This document shows, one piece after another, positions 1-9,084 of a DNA stretch of 13,070 nt. A program made the position numbers and the translations under genes. Each line of letters opens with the position of its first letter. Positions within the stretch are counted from its first letter, which is position 1. Source of the DNA: Stenocarpella maydis (lineage: Eukaryota > Ascomycota > Sordariomycetes > Diaporthales > Diaporthaceae); the NCBI GenBank assembly GCA_002270565.1, contig NQMI01000216.1, positions 29,345 through 42,414 on the forward strand, written 5' to 3'. A model generated the notes under the pieces. The model was not told the DNA's origin and made no database searches. It worked only from the letters and a program-made list of their open reading frames with translations.

Positions 1-2340
1 GTTAACATTATTATTACTACTCTTATTATATAATATCTTACTACAGGGTAATTAATTATTAATAAATATATTGATTATTATAGTTTCTTAGCTAATAAAC
101 CTAATACATAAGTTTATAGTAAAAAGATGTTTAAATTATCAATATGAAACAATATATAGTCATATATGTCTAATGCAAAGCTAATAAGGCTTTTTTTTTA
201 GAAATAAATATTCAATTATTATATAATTACTAAAGGAGCTATTTATTAGTATATTTAATGGATAACATATATTATTTATTTTTTTAGTCGTGTGTTAGGT
301 GTTAAGTTAGCCTTTATTATTTATTATTACTTTAAGTGTATAGTTAAAGATTAAATAGATTATAAATATCCTTTTAATTATAATTAACTGCTTATTTAAG
401 CTTAATTAATTTATCCTTTGTATAATAAGCTTAACTTCCTACTTTTATATTAATAGTATTATATTACAAATTATAACCCATAGTCGTGTTTCTAACCAAA
501 TATTCCTTTTTGATAATATAATTATAAAAATTAAAAGTTCATAAAATTCTAGCTTTAAAGGTTATGTAAAGTATCCTTCCATATTAAATATATTAAAAAC
601 TTAAATAGCTAAACCCAGAATAATACCTAATAATAAACTTTGAATATATACTAATAAGAATTTAAGCATATTATAATACTTACCTACAGACTACTAGGCT
701 ATTTTATCATGTAGAGATTATTAAAACCTTAATTTTCAAAATATAAGGTACGTTACCATAATAATAAATATATCCTTATATTAGGGCTAATAATTACGTT
801 ACATAGGATAGAAATAAAGCATTGATATTTATCTACCTAAAATATTTGTAGTATTTAAATGCATTATATTATATAATATACTTACTATTAATGTAATACA
901 TGTAATAAAAATAATAATAATAGTACTTTTAAAAATGATAACTTTAATAATATGTTAAGCATCAATGAGGAAGATAATATTTTGAAATATTTATAATAAG
1001 ATAAAGATTTGTTAAAGGAATAAAGCAGCTAATTAAATTACTTTATAAGTTATTAGTTAAGCCAAATATTATATAATATAGAAATTATCATAAACCAAGG
1101 TTCTAAGGCCCTTAATATAATAATAAGTCGTGGAAATTATCCCTATAAGGGCCTAAGAAGTATTATTTAAACTAATTACTAAAATGATTATGGATTTAAT
1201 CCTAACTAGTAATATAACTAGCTTTTAATTTTTAAAGAAGAGGGGTTATTAGGGCTATAAGTTAATAAACCCGCTAAATTAATTAATTAGTCACTATAGC
1301 TCTTTATATTATTAGCTTAATAGTCTTTATTTTAATTATAATATAAAATTACAGCTTTATCACTTCCTCCTTATTATTACTTAGGTAATTATAGCTTTTA
1401 ATTCACTATCCTCTATAAACTATTTAAGCTCCTCTTTACTATAAGATCGTAAGGACTATCATAATTATAATTTTTTATAGCTTTGAAGTATTATTAAATC
1501 TTGTTTTATTTTTATTTTTATTTCAATTTTAATGTGTTATTAATATTTTCTTGATTATAATTAAAATAATAAGTATTAAAAGCCTAAAAAAGGAAATTAA
1601 TAATAAAGTAAATAATGAAATAAATAATATAATTATTATAGAATATTGAAATATATTTATCATAATATTAATAATGATATAATAATAAAATATAAATAAA
1701 TACTTATTAATGAATGTTTTTATTTCTCTTTATGGTATTATTTTAATGTTCTTCTAATTATAACTTTATAATAGAATTTATATTATCTAATATGCTTTTT
1801 ATTATTAATTTTGTAATAATATTCCTTGTATTTTATAAAAATAATTTCTTTTAAACTTAATCGTAACTCGTATTTTTACTTAATTCTTTTTAAATACTTT
1901 TTCAAAATATATTCAGGCCTATATTATTATATATATAAACGATGTATTCATTTTAATTTATATTCTTATTAATTACTTTAATATTCAATAATGATTAATC
2001 TTTGTATTATTTATTTAAAATCTATTATTATTATGCGTTAACAATTTCAAATTTAATAAAATAATATATAATATTTTAAAGAAATATTTTATTTTAAATT
2101 ATAAAGCTACATTTATCAATAAAGTCATTAAAATTTACTTTATTTAAAAGGCTTTTATTAAAAAGGAAAGTAAAAAGTTAATATTGAAGGTTAACTCTTT
2201 TTAAGTTTAACTGCTTTAATTAAAAAATAAATTTTTAAGAAAAAGTTTATATGTTATTTATCTTAGATTTATTATTTTATTAGTAAGTATATTAAGTAAG
2301 ATATGATATAAAAATTTAACATCGGAATAAAATTATTAAT
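1..2340. repeat. AT-rich, RIP-like degenerate block without a recognisable gene
   Basis: This stretch is almost entirely A and T, is dense in TpA and poor in CpG, and has stop codons in all six frames at short intervals. I could not recognise a protein family in either strand, although short runs around 940-1500 look slightly less degraded. The composition matches the blocks to the right, where decayed transposons are recognisable, so by inference this is also old repeated DNA altered by C-to-T mutation. No RNA gene, array or promoter is apparent. The block ends abruptly near 2350, where composition becomes ordinary. Confidence 0.6.
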
Positions 2341-2385
2341 TTTTAATATTTAAAAAAATACTTATAGGTACCTGCTAAGGACTTA

Positions 2386-2445
2386 TGGGTAATTTAATCA
2401 CTGTAATTATCTGTAGGTAAATGGGTACCCATTGTGTATTACCCA
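2386..2445. repeat. Inverted repeat with perfect central palindrome at the island border
   Basis: TGGGTAAT (2386-2393) is matched by its exact reverse complement ATTACCCA (2438-2445). Between them lies a perfect 14-base palindrome, AATGGGTACCCATT (2420-2433). The structure sits where AT-rich DNA changes to ordinary composition, about 620 bases upstream of the GH93 gene start. It could be the end of a small transposon, a protein-binding palindrome, or chance. No partner copy was seen at the other border of the island. Confidence 0.45.
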
Positions 2446-2964
2446 CGTATGGTTAATTCCCGGCCCTATACCGGCTATGATCGTTCAAACGGTCTCGAAA
2501 CAATGTTCATACCTTTGACTACCTTCTGCACCAATGGATAGGCTGCATAAAATTTTGTCGAGACGGCCACTGTATCAGGCTATCCATATAGCAGATTGTC
2601 GTTTACTGCAACTCCTGCAAATGATAGTAGTGTTGGAGGCTGGCTGAAGTTTGGTTGTTAGCAAAAGAGTCATTGATTGGTCCACCAATGTGGCGAAGAA
2701 CACAGGTCGGTGCTCAACACTGAACTCGGCCCGCCTCGGGGCGCATATAATTAGATGCTCGTTATAATGCCAAGGTGGTTTGGTAAACCGGATTTCACCT
2801 GAGTCATGGAATTGGTGCGCATATACGATACGTCTTGGCTGCCCCTGCTTATGTGGGACTACCCGAAGAGTTAAATGACACATGATCACAAGAAGTTATA
2901 TGACCGGTCTTGTTGTGTCCGCGTTCCCCGGTACGACTCTACTTGCAAACATCATGGCTTGAGG
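2446..2964. other. Upstream intergenic region of the GH93 gene
   Basis: This region has ordinary composition and lies between the border repeat and the TATA box. It carries short open stretches on both strands, but none shows a recognisable domain. On the minus strand 2475-2657 reads as protein-like sequence interrupted by one TAG at 2580-2582 and closed upstream by TAA at 2658-2660, so at best it is a broken gene end. The rest presumably holds the upstream control region of the GH93 gene, but I could not assign a specific binding site. Confidence 0.35.
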
Positions 2965-2972
2965 TATATAAG
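2965..2972 (+). promoter_or_regulatory. Probable TATA box of the GH93 gene
   Basis: TATATAAG lies 93 bases upstream of the chosen ATG. A transcription start about 30 bases downstream would give a 5' leader of roughly 60 bases. An ATG at 2974 would then fall upstream of the transcript start, leaving the ATG at 3065 as the first in the mRNA. The match is to the general eukaryotic TATA consensus only. Confidence 0.5.
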
Positions 2973-3064
2973 AATGTTAAGTAGGCCATCCAAGAGCACG
3001 TCAAGCGGTGAGAGATATTCTAGGCCTGGCTTGCAGAAGACTGTTCACGTTCCAAAACCCCAGA

Positions 3065-4277
3065 ATGCATTTGTTTCGCGCCGCCTTGGTCGGTCTTGCC
3101 AGCGTCCTGTCGCTTCAAGTTACGGCTACGCCAACTCCATCACTCGAGCAACGCCAGTCACCGACAATTTCTAATAAAGTAATCTTCTCGCCTCCGACCA
3201 ACGCCGGATGGGTGGATCCACGAGTTCTTTACGCTCGCGCAGTCCACTTGAAATCTGGTGCTCTACTCGCCACCTGGGAGAACTACTCCCCTGAGCCCCC
3301 AGCTGTCTACTTTCCCATCTTCAGCTCGACGGACGGCGGCTCGACCTGGGCTGAGATCGGCCAAGTTCATGATGCTGTCAATGGCTGGGGCTTGAGATAT
3401 CAGCCTTATCTCTACGAGCTGCCCAGTGCCATCGGCCGTTTCCCAGCTGGCACTCTCCTCCTGGCTGGCAACAGCATCCCTACGGATCTAAGCAAGACCA
3501 AGATAGATGTATATGCTAGCACGGATGGTGGTGTAAATTGGTCGTTTGTCAGCAGTGTGGCAAGCGGAGGTGAAGCCCGGCCTACCAACGGCCTGACACC
3601 TGTCTGGGAGCCTTTGCTCTTGTGAGTCTTGCAATCCTAGTGCTCTGCTGCATATTCGAGGTGATTGACAATTCTTCAGTGTCTATAATAACCAGTTGAT
3701 TTGCTATTACGCCGACCAGCGTGACTCGAGAAATGGGCAAAAGCTGTCGCACCAGACGACCACGGACTTGGTCTCTTGGAGTTCACCCGTTGACGACGTC
3801 AGGGATGCAAGCAACTACGATGCTCGGCCGGGAATGCCAGCTATCGTGAAGCTCCCAAACAACGATTACATATTTGCCTACGAGCTATGCGGAACCGATG
3901 GCTGCCGAGTCCATTACCGAATCACAAGCGACCCGCTCAATGTCGCCGCAGCGGTTGATACAACTCTCAGGTCCACGGCCGGAACCATACCCGTGAGCTC
4001 TCCGTTTCTGGTTTGGTCAAGCTTCGGCGGTGCGAATGGCACCATTATTCTCAGCGGAGGGAGCCAGTCACAGATCTTTACGAACAAGGCACTGGGAGCT
4101 GCGGACGCCTGGATCCAGTACAACACACCTCAGCCCAACGCGTACTCACGCTCACTAGCGGTCTTTCAGGACGATCCAACCAAGCTCGGAATCATCGGGG
4201 GAGGTTGGCTCCCACCCAGCAGCACGAATCAAGTCAGTATCAGTGTCATCGATCTGCAAGCTACCATTGGCGCTTGA
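3065..4277 (+). CDS. GH93-type exo-alpha-1,5-L-arabinanase, secreted (two exons: 3065-3621 and 3680-4277)
   Basis: Joining exons 3065-3621 and 3680-4277 gives a 384-residue protein, close to the usual length of fungal GH93 enzymes. These six-bladed beta-propellers release arabinobiose from the non-reducing end of the arabinan side chains of pectin, outside the cell. Residues 1-21 form a signal peptide (hydrophobic AALVGLASVLSL, likely cut after VTA); LEQR at 27-30 could be a propeptide site. Two Asp-boxes are visible: STDGGSTW (88-95) and STDGGVNW (152-159). Glu182 (in WEP) and Glu254 (in YEL) are 72 residues apart, the same spacing I recall for the catalytic Glu170 and Glu242 of Fusarium graminearum Arb93A. 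N-glycosylation sequons occur at Asn73, Asn158 and Asn305. The ATG at 3065 is the first in frame and has A at -3. The gene has ordinary GC content and no stop or RIP damage, unlike its surroundings. Such proteins are often labelled only 'BNR/Asp-box' or 'sialidase'; another substrate in this clan is possible. Confidence 0.88.
3622..3679 (+). other. 58-base spliceosomal intron of the GH93 gene
   Basis: The intron starts GTGAGT and ends TTCAG, with TTGAC at 3665-3669 as a near-match to the fungal branch point. It interrupts codon 186: TT at 3620-3621 joins T at 3680 to give Phe. Removing it turns the exon-1 reading into WEPLLF followed by VYNNQLICYY, restoring the family pattern around the first catalytic Glu. 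Without splicing, exon 1 reaches TGA within the GTGAGT itself. Confidence 0.9.
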
Positions 4278-4590
4278 GTTTGGCAGAGCTGAGGGGATGG
4301 GGCCTTTACGATTAGCAAAACAATTTCAAGACACAATAGAAAACTTTAGCTACGTGTTACTCGCTGAGTAGCTGTAATATCATATGCCTGCGCATTAATG
4401 GCCTGCTGAAGATTTTTTGCCGAGTCCACGTACGGAAGTGCCTGCAATAGAAGACTTGCATCCTTACTTAGTTCAGCTCTAAGAACCAGATTTCCCTCTA
4501 TGGTCTCAAAGTCGGATGCGTTACCGCAGGGTCATCATAAACTAAGTTTCACCCATTCTACATCTACGAGTAAGCCTGCCGTATTAGAAG
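4278..4590. other. Downstream flank of the GH93 gene, with a possible minus-strand gene end
   Basis: This is the right part of the ordinary-composition island. ACAATAGA near 4332-4339 could serve as a weak polyadenylation element for the GH93 transcript. On the minus strand 4346-4531 is open for 61 codons and ends with TAA. It contains protein-like sequence such as LLLQALPYVDSAKNLQQAI but has no ATG and is closed upstream by TGA. It might be the last exon of a truncated gene, but 61 open codons are also possible by chance. Composition falls back to AT-rich after about 4590. Confidence 0.3.
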
Positions 4591-5194
4591 GCTTAAGCTA
4601 CATTATATTATTTATCTAACTATTTTCTCCTAATTTACCCAACTAACATTATAAACAGGAACTTAGTATAAATTTTTAATTCTGTTATATCATTTTAGTT
4701 TTTTAGTATGAAATATTTTAATAAATACTTTCTATACGAAAATTAGTTTTATATATACCTTATGAGCTTCTTAATATAATTCCCTAATAATACTACTTAT
4801 TTATTTTTTATATATATAATTATATTTCATAAACAATTTAAATCAATATTAATATAATTTAGTATTAAATAGTAAATATTAATAAATGATAGATATGTTA
4901 AGAAATATGTTTCTTGATATATAAAATATATTTTTATAGAATTTAAAATATAAATAACCTAGGGTACCAGGAAGTAGCCAGGACTAGGAAGTGGATAGTT
5001 TTCAGGAACTTTATTAACTTTAGACTACCTCAGTACCAATCTAAGGCTAGATATATAATACACATAAGTACTAATTAATCTCAATTATATTTAAATATTT
5101 AGTTCAATTACTTTTATAAATTTAAAGCGGCTAAGGTAGGTATAATAGAGCTAAAATGTATTAAGGTTTATTTAAAATAGCCCTTTTTCAATAC
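4591..5194. repeat. AT-rich block with a short less-mutated patch
   Basis: Nearly all A and T with frequent TpA and stops in every frame. The only exception is about 4960-5050, where composition is nearer to ordinary and starts with CCTAGGGTACCAGG. This patch may be a fragment of a transposon end, but I found no matching copy in the window. No gene is recognisable. Confidence 0.5.
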
Positions 5195-5370
5195 TAATTA
5201 CATTTTTAACTTTTATATTATTCTTATATTTCTTTTTTTATTTCAATATTGATTAAATAGAGTTCTATAATAATATTATATATCTTATATCTCAAGAAAT
5301 TAAATTACTTTTAATTAATCAAGCTATTTAAAGATTAAAAGAAATAATATAACACTTATTAAAACATTAA
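5195..5370 (-). pseudogene. Decayed transposase remnant, MULE-like (copy 1)
   Basis: Read on the minus strand with stops, this segment contains SNLIS*DIRYIILL (around 5275-5310), followed by NSI*SILK and KKKYKNNIK. The order resembles the early transposase region of fungal MULE elements, where a 'P-R-x-I' motif precedes a 'D-I-Y-N' motif. The same region occurs again at 5809-5965, about 600 bases to the right, with matching amino acids despite many base differences. That supports a shared ancestral protein. The family call comes from motif order alone and is uncertain. Cytosine-poor composition and stops at former Arg/Gln/Trp-type positions fit RIP. Confidence 0.35.
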
Positions 5371-5659
5371 TAATAAATAATAATTTAAACATATTTTAAA
5401 TTATAATATAATATAAGGAATTATAAGAATCTGAGGCAAAGAATTATATGTTAAAAATAGAAACTTAATATAACTAAAACCTTAATATTTACTAAAATAT
5501 ATTATAAATAAAAGTCTTAATATTTAAGGAAAATATAATAATATACTAATGATAATAATAATATTACCATCTTTATAATACAATTTAGCCTCTACTATCC
5601 TATAGCTTTTATATCTATTTCAGGTAAGTATAATATTTACTTTTAGTTAATATATATAT

Positions 5660-5807
5660 TGTTAAACGGAAACAGTCGAATTCAACCAACTACGCCCAGT
5701 GTGTGCGTGACGGGAGATGACTTGTATGGCCGTGAGTTGATTTTTTAGGGTATACAACTACCCCGACTTTAAACCTCTGCATCAGACTTATTTCTTGCCC
5801 AAATTCT
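5660..5807 (+). mobile_element. Partial LTR-like fragment starting TGTTAAACGGAA
   Basis: This 148-base segment of ordinary composition is embedded in AT-rich DNA. It starts TGTTAAACGGAAAC. The first twelve bases equal the outer end of the two LTR-like units at 10477-11008 and 11011-11520 read on the minus strand, but the sequence then diverges. It stops exactly at an ambiguous base (N at 5808), after which strongly mutated DNA resumes. The most likely reading is the first part of an LTR from a related retrotransposon family, cut off by truncation or by an assembly join. Confidence 0.45.
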
Positions 5808-5808
5808 N

Positions 5809-6490
5809 TTTTACATTATTCTTATATTTGTCTTTTTATTTGAACCTTTAATGCATTAAGACTTTATAATAATAGTATATATTTTATATCCTAAGAGGGA
5901 AAATTACTCTTAGCTATTTAAGGTATTTAAAAATCAGTAAAAACAATATAAAACTTATAAGTATACTTATAAAATAGTTATATTCTTTAAGTTCCTCTTT
6001 TCAGTTGAAATATGAAATAGTTACTCCTAAGAGATAAAACCAATTAGTTTAGATTAATATAATTAGTTTATAATATATGCTTTTAATAATAACTATTTAG
6101 TTACTTCTTTTACTAGTGTTAAACTATGAACTACTCTTTTATACTTTAAGTCTTAGTCTTAAACTATATTAATTCATACTAGCACTACTAAGTCATTGAG
6201 TTTAAAGCTATCTTTAACCATTAGCAAGTTTAATGCTTGTAAAAATTATATATAAAAGATTGGCTATATAACTTAAAGCCTTTAAATTGCTTGAAATCAG
6301 TAATATAAAATGGCTATGGTCTTTAAACCTGCATGCTTGCATAGAATATACACACGATTTATTTATACTTTAATTAAATAGCCATTATAAGCCTTCTTAA
6401 TCTGAAACGCATAACTACTTAAGAATGGATATTTGGCATTTAATGCTACTTATATAGTTATTCGGCCTTTCATTAAGACCTGTAATACTT
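5809..6490 (-). pseudogene. Decayed transposase remnant, MULE/FAR1-like (copy 2, longer)
   Basis: On the minus strand 6310-6490 is unusually open for this block: about 60 codons with two stops, containing LNAKYPFLSSYAFQIKKAY and then VYILCKHAG. A Tyr-Ala-x-x-Ile-Lys stretch followed by a Cys-containing V-Y-x-x-C motif resembles the FAR1-type DNA-binding domain ahead of MULE transposases. Further on (5877-5909) SNFPS*DIKYILLL matches the remnant at 5275-5310. The domain order, DNA-binding then transposase, therefore fits one minus-strand element. Several frame changes are needed, no terminal inverted repeats were found, and the assignment rests on weak motif similarity. Confidence 0.35.
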
Positions 6491-7060
6491 ATATTTTAAT
6501 TTTATTAAGTGTATAGAGCTAATCCTAAGATCATTAAGACGTAATAATTCATAATTAAGATATAGTAATTATGCTTCCTTACAAATAAATAGAGGTAATA
6601 GACGCATAGCAGCAGAATAAATACTTAATATAATCATTAAGTTTAGATTAAAGTAAGGCTTATACTAAATCCTAAGGGCTATAACTTAATGAGTAAATAT
6701 TTATTATGAGAGGAAATCAATATACTTATTATTATCTTCAAAGGATATAATGGATATTTTAATAAATTTAATAAGTTGATAAAACTTCAATTTAAAATAG
6801 ATAATTTAAAGTTAAGTAAAAAGGAGATGTAAGAGCTAAATAAATTCTTAAAAGGGATTTACTACATAATAAGAACCTTAAAAAGTAATATATTGTCTAG
6901 CTGGTAAATAGATATACTTAAATGGAATATAGTTATACTAACCAGACATATAAAAATGTAATATATATTAACTATAAGAGACACTAGACGGTCTAACCTG
7001 AACTTGATTCGAAAACCTAAGCAACGACATTGTTAGAGGAAGATTTTCGTTCTCATTTTT
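6491..7060. repeat. AT-rich block, partly less mutated at its right end
   Basis: No gene is recognisable here. The DNA is AT-rich with stops in all frames. Around 6980-7050 composition is closer to ordinary (GACACTAGACGGTCTAACC and following). This lies upstream of the decayed gypsy element and could be the remains of its 5' LTR or primer-binding region. I could not define an LTR boundary or find a matching 3' copy. Confidence 0.4.
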
Positions 7061-7939
7061 AGAAGAATAATTAAGGCTTTTAATGACCTTTGTATTTTTA
7101 GGATAGAATAAGTAAATCTATAATAGCTAACATGTTTAATATACTTTAAATTATATAATAAAAGAAAATAATATAATCATTTAGCTAACCTTATATTAAT
7201 ATTATATAATAATAAGCTAGTTAATAAGTACTAAATATAATACTTTATTAAGATATAATTAAGCTTAGGAACTAAATTTAATTAACTGTAAAGTTTTATA
7301 TATTTAGTTATAAATATTTAAAGAGTTGGAAATTTAAGTTTTGATTACTTTATAATATAATAACTAAATGTAGATTTCTAAAGAATACTCTTTATAGTTT
7401 TAATAAAACTAGCTTTATCATAAGCTAAATAACTTTAATTATATTCATTATATAGTCTAATTAATATACAAAACCTAAGTATATATAGCCAAAAGCCTAA
7501 TAATAAGGAATATGTATTAAATATATTAAAAGAAAGAGTTAATATATTCCATTTTTTGGTTTTACTTTAAATACTTATTTCCTTCCAATTTATTAAAAAC
7601 ATTTAGCGTCCTTTGAAGTTAGATAATCTAGCCTACTTTAAATAAATAAATAAATACTAAATATAATTGAAAATGAATCAATTATTGTAATATATATATA
7701 AGCCAAGGCTAAATATTGAATAGTTTCTTAAATAAATATAAAATCTATAGAGTAATAAATTCTAAATAATATTATAAAGTTAAGTAGAAATAAGTTATTT
7801 TAATATATATAATAGAATTTTAATATATTTTCATATAAATTAATCATATAGATAATACGTATATTTTGATATCTCAAAATAAACTCAAAAATAAAATACA
7901 AAATAAACTAATTCAAAAAGATTAATTTATTAAAGTTTT
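7061..7939. repeat. AT-rich block, probable decayed Gag region
   Basis: Strongly AT-rich sequence with no readable domain. Because it directly precedes a recognisable Gag end, knuckle, protease and reverse transcriptase on the plus strand, it probably contains the rest of Gag of the same element. That is inference from position only. Confidence 0.35.
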
Positions 7940-8155
7940 ATAATGTATTAACCTAGCTATTAAAATTGATAATTAGATGTATAAATATTATATAAAAAAG
8001 AAAAAAAGAATAATAATAATTGTAATAACTTTTAATATAAGGCTAATACTTAAAAATACTTTCAGGTTAGAATTATAATTTTAAAATAATATATAGGGCT
8101 TATAAAGCTTAATATAACTTAATAATAGGTAAGGAAAAATAAAAAGGATATTAAG

Positions 8156-8197
8156 TACTATAACTATAGTAAGAAAGGCTACTTTATATATAATTCT
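8156..8197 (+). pseudogene. Mutated Gag zinc knuckle of gypsy copy A
   Basis: The peptide YYNYSKKGYFIYNS keeps the C-x2-C-x4-H-x4-C spacing and the conserved K-G before the third position, but all four metal ligands are lost. Three of the changes (two Cys to Tyr, His to Tyr) are single G-to-A or C-to-T transitions, as RIP would produce. Confidence 0.6.
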
Positions 8198-9017
8198 TAT
8201 AATAAAAAGAAGAATAATTAGAAGCCTATATTAAACAACTAGCAAGCTAATATTATTATTAATATTAAGCCTAAAAGGTATATTACATTTAATTAAGAAG
8301 CTTACGTTATAAATTATTACCTTATATATCTTTTAAATAAAGAGGCCTTAAGATAATTCCCTAAAATACATAAAAGTAAGATATTAATAGTAATAAAATA
8401 ATAAGAAATTAAGATTAGTATTAATCAAATTATATTTTTTAGTATTACTAAACTAAAACCTTTATAAATAAATAGATAGAGTAGTAATAATAATACTATA
8501 TATTAGTATTATATAAATAATAATTCTAAAAAAGGATGGAAATATAGTAATTTAAGAGATTAAAATAATTCTACCCCTAGTAAGACTTTCCATAAATAAC
8601 CCTAAAATATATTAATAATATTTAAAAAACTATAAACAATTATAAGTATTATAAATCTTTGGTTTTTATGAAATATACTATATTAATAAAATTAATAAAA
8701 ACTTCTTATTATAATAATATAATACACTGAAACTATTTAAGCTTTATAAATAAAATAAATTAAAGTATTAAAGTATTATTAATTATACTTTAAGGATAAG
8801 ATAGTAAAAAATATCAAAAGCTATATTTAAATAAGCCTTAGCTAGTTATAAAAAAATAAGAAACGTCTCTTTATATAATAAAAACTAAGAAAAATGAATA
8901 TATTAAGATCTTAATATAAATTAAAGAATAATTCTTTATAATGTTTATTAATAATGAAATGTAAGGAAACTCAATTTTATTAAAAACAGTAAATGAATAT
9001 AAAATATTATAATGAAG

Positions 9018-9084
9018 GAAAATAAAACTTTATTTATTTATTATAATAAAGAAAAATAAAACTTTACTTATTTATTATAATTAA
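9018..9084 (+). repeat. Two-copy tandem duplication of about 33 bases
   Basis: GAAAATAAAACTTTATTTAT with its continuation at 9018-9050 is repeated almost exactly from 9051 to about 9084 (one T/C change and small length differences). It lies inside gypsy copy A between the protease and reverse transcriptase regions, so it is one of the indels that moved the reading frame. Confidence 0.6.

Noticed and set aside
1..2340. AT-rich DNA as mitochondrial sequence
   Set aside because: No mitochondrial gene is readable, and equivalent blocks in the window contain RIP-mutated nuclear transposons next to a spliceosomal-intron gene.
2575..2889. 104-codon minus-strand open frame upstream of GH93
   Set aside because: No domain or family pattern; all three minus frames look equally plausible here, so it is probably chance in ordinary-composition DNA.
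3008..3064. Upstream extension of the GH93 protein from GTG at 3008
   Set aside because: GTG is not a usual start in fungi, and the added 19 residues would bury the signal peptide. ATG at 3065 has good context and gives an N-terminal signal.
2875..3174. 99-codon plus-strand frame beginning before the GH93 gene
   Set aside because: Overlaps the TATA box and the true signal-peptide coding region in another frame and shows no protein-like features.
3914..4315. Open frames antisense to and out of frame with GH93 exon 2
   Set aside because: Shadows of the coding sequence without family similarity.
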